A stretch of DNA of 5,641 bases, taken from Pseudomonadota bacterium (GTDB lineage Bacteria > Pseudomonadota > Alphaproteobacteria > Sphingomonadales > Sphingomonadaceae). The DNA lies in assembly GCA_023433305.1 (NCBI GenBank), contig JAEZCZ010000020.1, forward strand, positions 1 to 5,641, written 5' to 3'. Made by a program: the position numbers and the translations under genes. Within the stretch, counting starts at the first letter, position 1. Every line of letters starts with the position of its first letter. This document shows positions 5,317 to 5,641 of the stretch, in pieces. The notes beneath the pieces are model-generated. The model was not told the origin of the DNA and searched no databases. It worked only from the letters and a program-made list of their open reading frames with translations.

Positions 5317-5576
5317 TTTTTTGCCAGAAGATCCTTCAGCGCAGCCTGATCGAGCATGGCATCGGCCAGCAGCCGCTTGAGCTTGGCGTTCTCGCTCTCG
5401 AGCTCCTTCAGCCGCCGAGCCTCGGATACCTCCAGCCCGCCATACTTCGACTTCCAGTTGTAGATCGTCGCTTCCGACACACCGTGCCGCCGGGCCAGGT
5501 CGGCGGTCTTCGCGCCCGCCTCGGCCTCCTTCAGCACACCGATGATCTGCTCTTCTGAAAACCTCTTACGCTTCAT
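5310..5576 (-). CDS. IS3-family transposase OrfA (HTH DNA-binding protein)
   Basis: The 88-residue protein binds the IS ends and forms the N-terminus of the OrfAB transposase. An HTH_Tnp_1 domain spans about 4-48, with KTADLARRHGVSEATIYNWK as the helix-turn-helix. A leucine-zipper-like coiled coil follows (about 55-85; Leu56/Leu59, Leu66, Leu70, Leu80, Leu84). The ATG at 5576-5574 has GGAGG (5590-5586) nine bases upstream. It ends LLAKKF-stop right after the A-AAA-AAG slippery site, so most ribosomes make OrfA alone and a minority shift to make OrfAB. The start MKRKRFSEEQIIGVL is characteristic of the IS407-like group. Confidence 0.95.
   Translation of the reverse strand: MKRKRFSEEQIIGVLKEAEAGAKTADLARRHGVSEATIYNWKSKYGGLEVSEARRLKELESENAKLKRLLADAMLDQAALKDLLAKKF
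5316..5322 (-). promoter_or_regulatory. Programmed -1 frameshift site A-AAA-AAG
   Basis: In the orfA frame the codons are GCA AAA AAG TTC TGA. The heptamer A-AAA-AAG lies one codon before the orfA stop and is the commonest -1 slippery sequence of IS3-family elements. Slipping back one base continues with GTT CTG ACG CCC into orfB without a stop. A GC-rich stretch with an inverted repeat, CCGCTTCGCGG (5293-5303, read on the plus strand), follows about a dozen bases downstream and may act as a stimulator. Confidence 0.88.
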
Positions 5577-5622
5577 CTCGTCCGTCCTCCGTCAGGGCCG
5601 GACTCTAATCGAGCGTGGAGGA

Positions 5623-5641
5623 AAATCAGGGGGTCACGTCA
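5623..5641 (-). repeat. IS terminal inverted repeat (right in window, orfA end)
   Basis: Reverse complement identical to 4373-4391 over 19 bases. It ends in ...CA-3' on the plus strand, the expected IS3-family terminus, exactly at the window edge. The extended imperfect arm continues inward to about 5600. Confidence 0.9.

Larger units (their letters stand above)
4373..5641 (-). mobile_element. Complete IS3-family insertion sequence (IS407-like group)
   Basis: The element is 1269 bp, a typical IS3-family size. It is bounded by a 19-bp perfect inverted repeat starting TGACGTGACC, and a second shared block GATTAGAG with neighbouring GC-rich sequence extends the imperfect repeat to about 45 bp. 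Inside are orfA (regulatory HTH) and orfB (DDE transposase) in overlapping minus-strand frames joined by a slippery site. OrfA resembles those of the IS407 group, assigned from memory. The target duplication, expected to be 3-4 bp, cannot be read because the right end coincides with the last base of the window. If the element began at the inner TGACC, its flanks TGACG/CGTCA would be inverted rather than direct repeats, so the outer boundary is preferred. No internal stop or deletion is seen. Confidence 0.93.

Noticed and set aside
4546..5349. 267-codon plus-strand frame antisense to the transposase
   Set aside because: OrfB with its DDE motif is on the other strand; no family resemblance in this frame.

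Overview
The window is GC-rich DNA from a Gram-negative bacterium, most likely an alphaproteobacterium and plausibly a sphingomonad. This is inferred from codon use, the style of the KatG, AhpC and AhpF sequences, and a dispersed-type CCCCGGG/CCCGGGG palindrome that I recall as common in that group. No rRNA, tRNA or CRISPR array is visible.

Layout. (1) Positions 1-707, minus strand: the N-terminal 235 codons of catalase-peroxidase KatG, running off the left edge. (2) 708-884: a spacer with overlapping palindromes and a possible katG promoter. (3) 885-2474, minus: ahpF, the flavoprotein reductase of the alkyl hydroperoxide reductase system. (4) 2475-2579: an ahpC-ahpF spacer with an inverted repeat. 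(5) 2580-3146, minus: ahpC, a 2-Cys peroxiredoxin. (6) 3147-3369: a divergent regulatory region with two tandem palindromes 21 bp apart, a plausible OxyR/LysR-type operator, and a hairpin just before the ahpC ribosome binding site. (7) 3370-4125, plus: a seven-helix membrane protein of unknown function. (8) 4131-4160: a palindromic element. (9) 4180-4371, plus: the first 64 codons of a small GIY-YIG nuclease-family gene, cut by (10) a complete IS3-family insertion sequence at 4373-5641. Its right terminal repeat ends on the last base of the window.

Function. ahpC, ahpF and katG lie in one orientation and form a peroxide-defence block. AhpC reduces H2O2 and organic hydroperoxides, AhpF recharges AhpC with NADH, and KatG removes high H2O2 concentrations. 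The divergent membrane protein shares the ahpC upstream region but has no recognised role. The IS carries orfA and orfB joined by a classic A-AAA-AAG slippery site, has an intact DDE triad and 19-bp perfect terminal repeats, and looks intact.

No clearly novel system is visible. The most interesting points are the small GIY-YIG gene directly behind a palindromic repeat (a possible nuclease/repeat pair), the operator-like tandem palindromes before ahpC, and the orphan membrane protein beside them.
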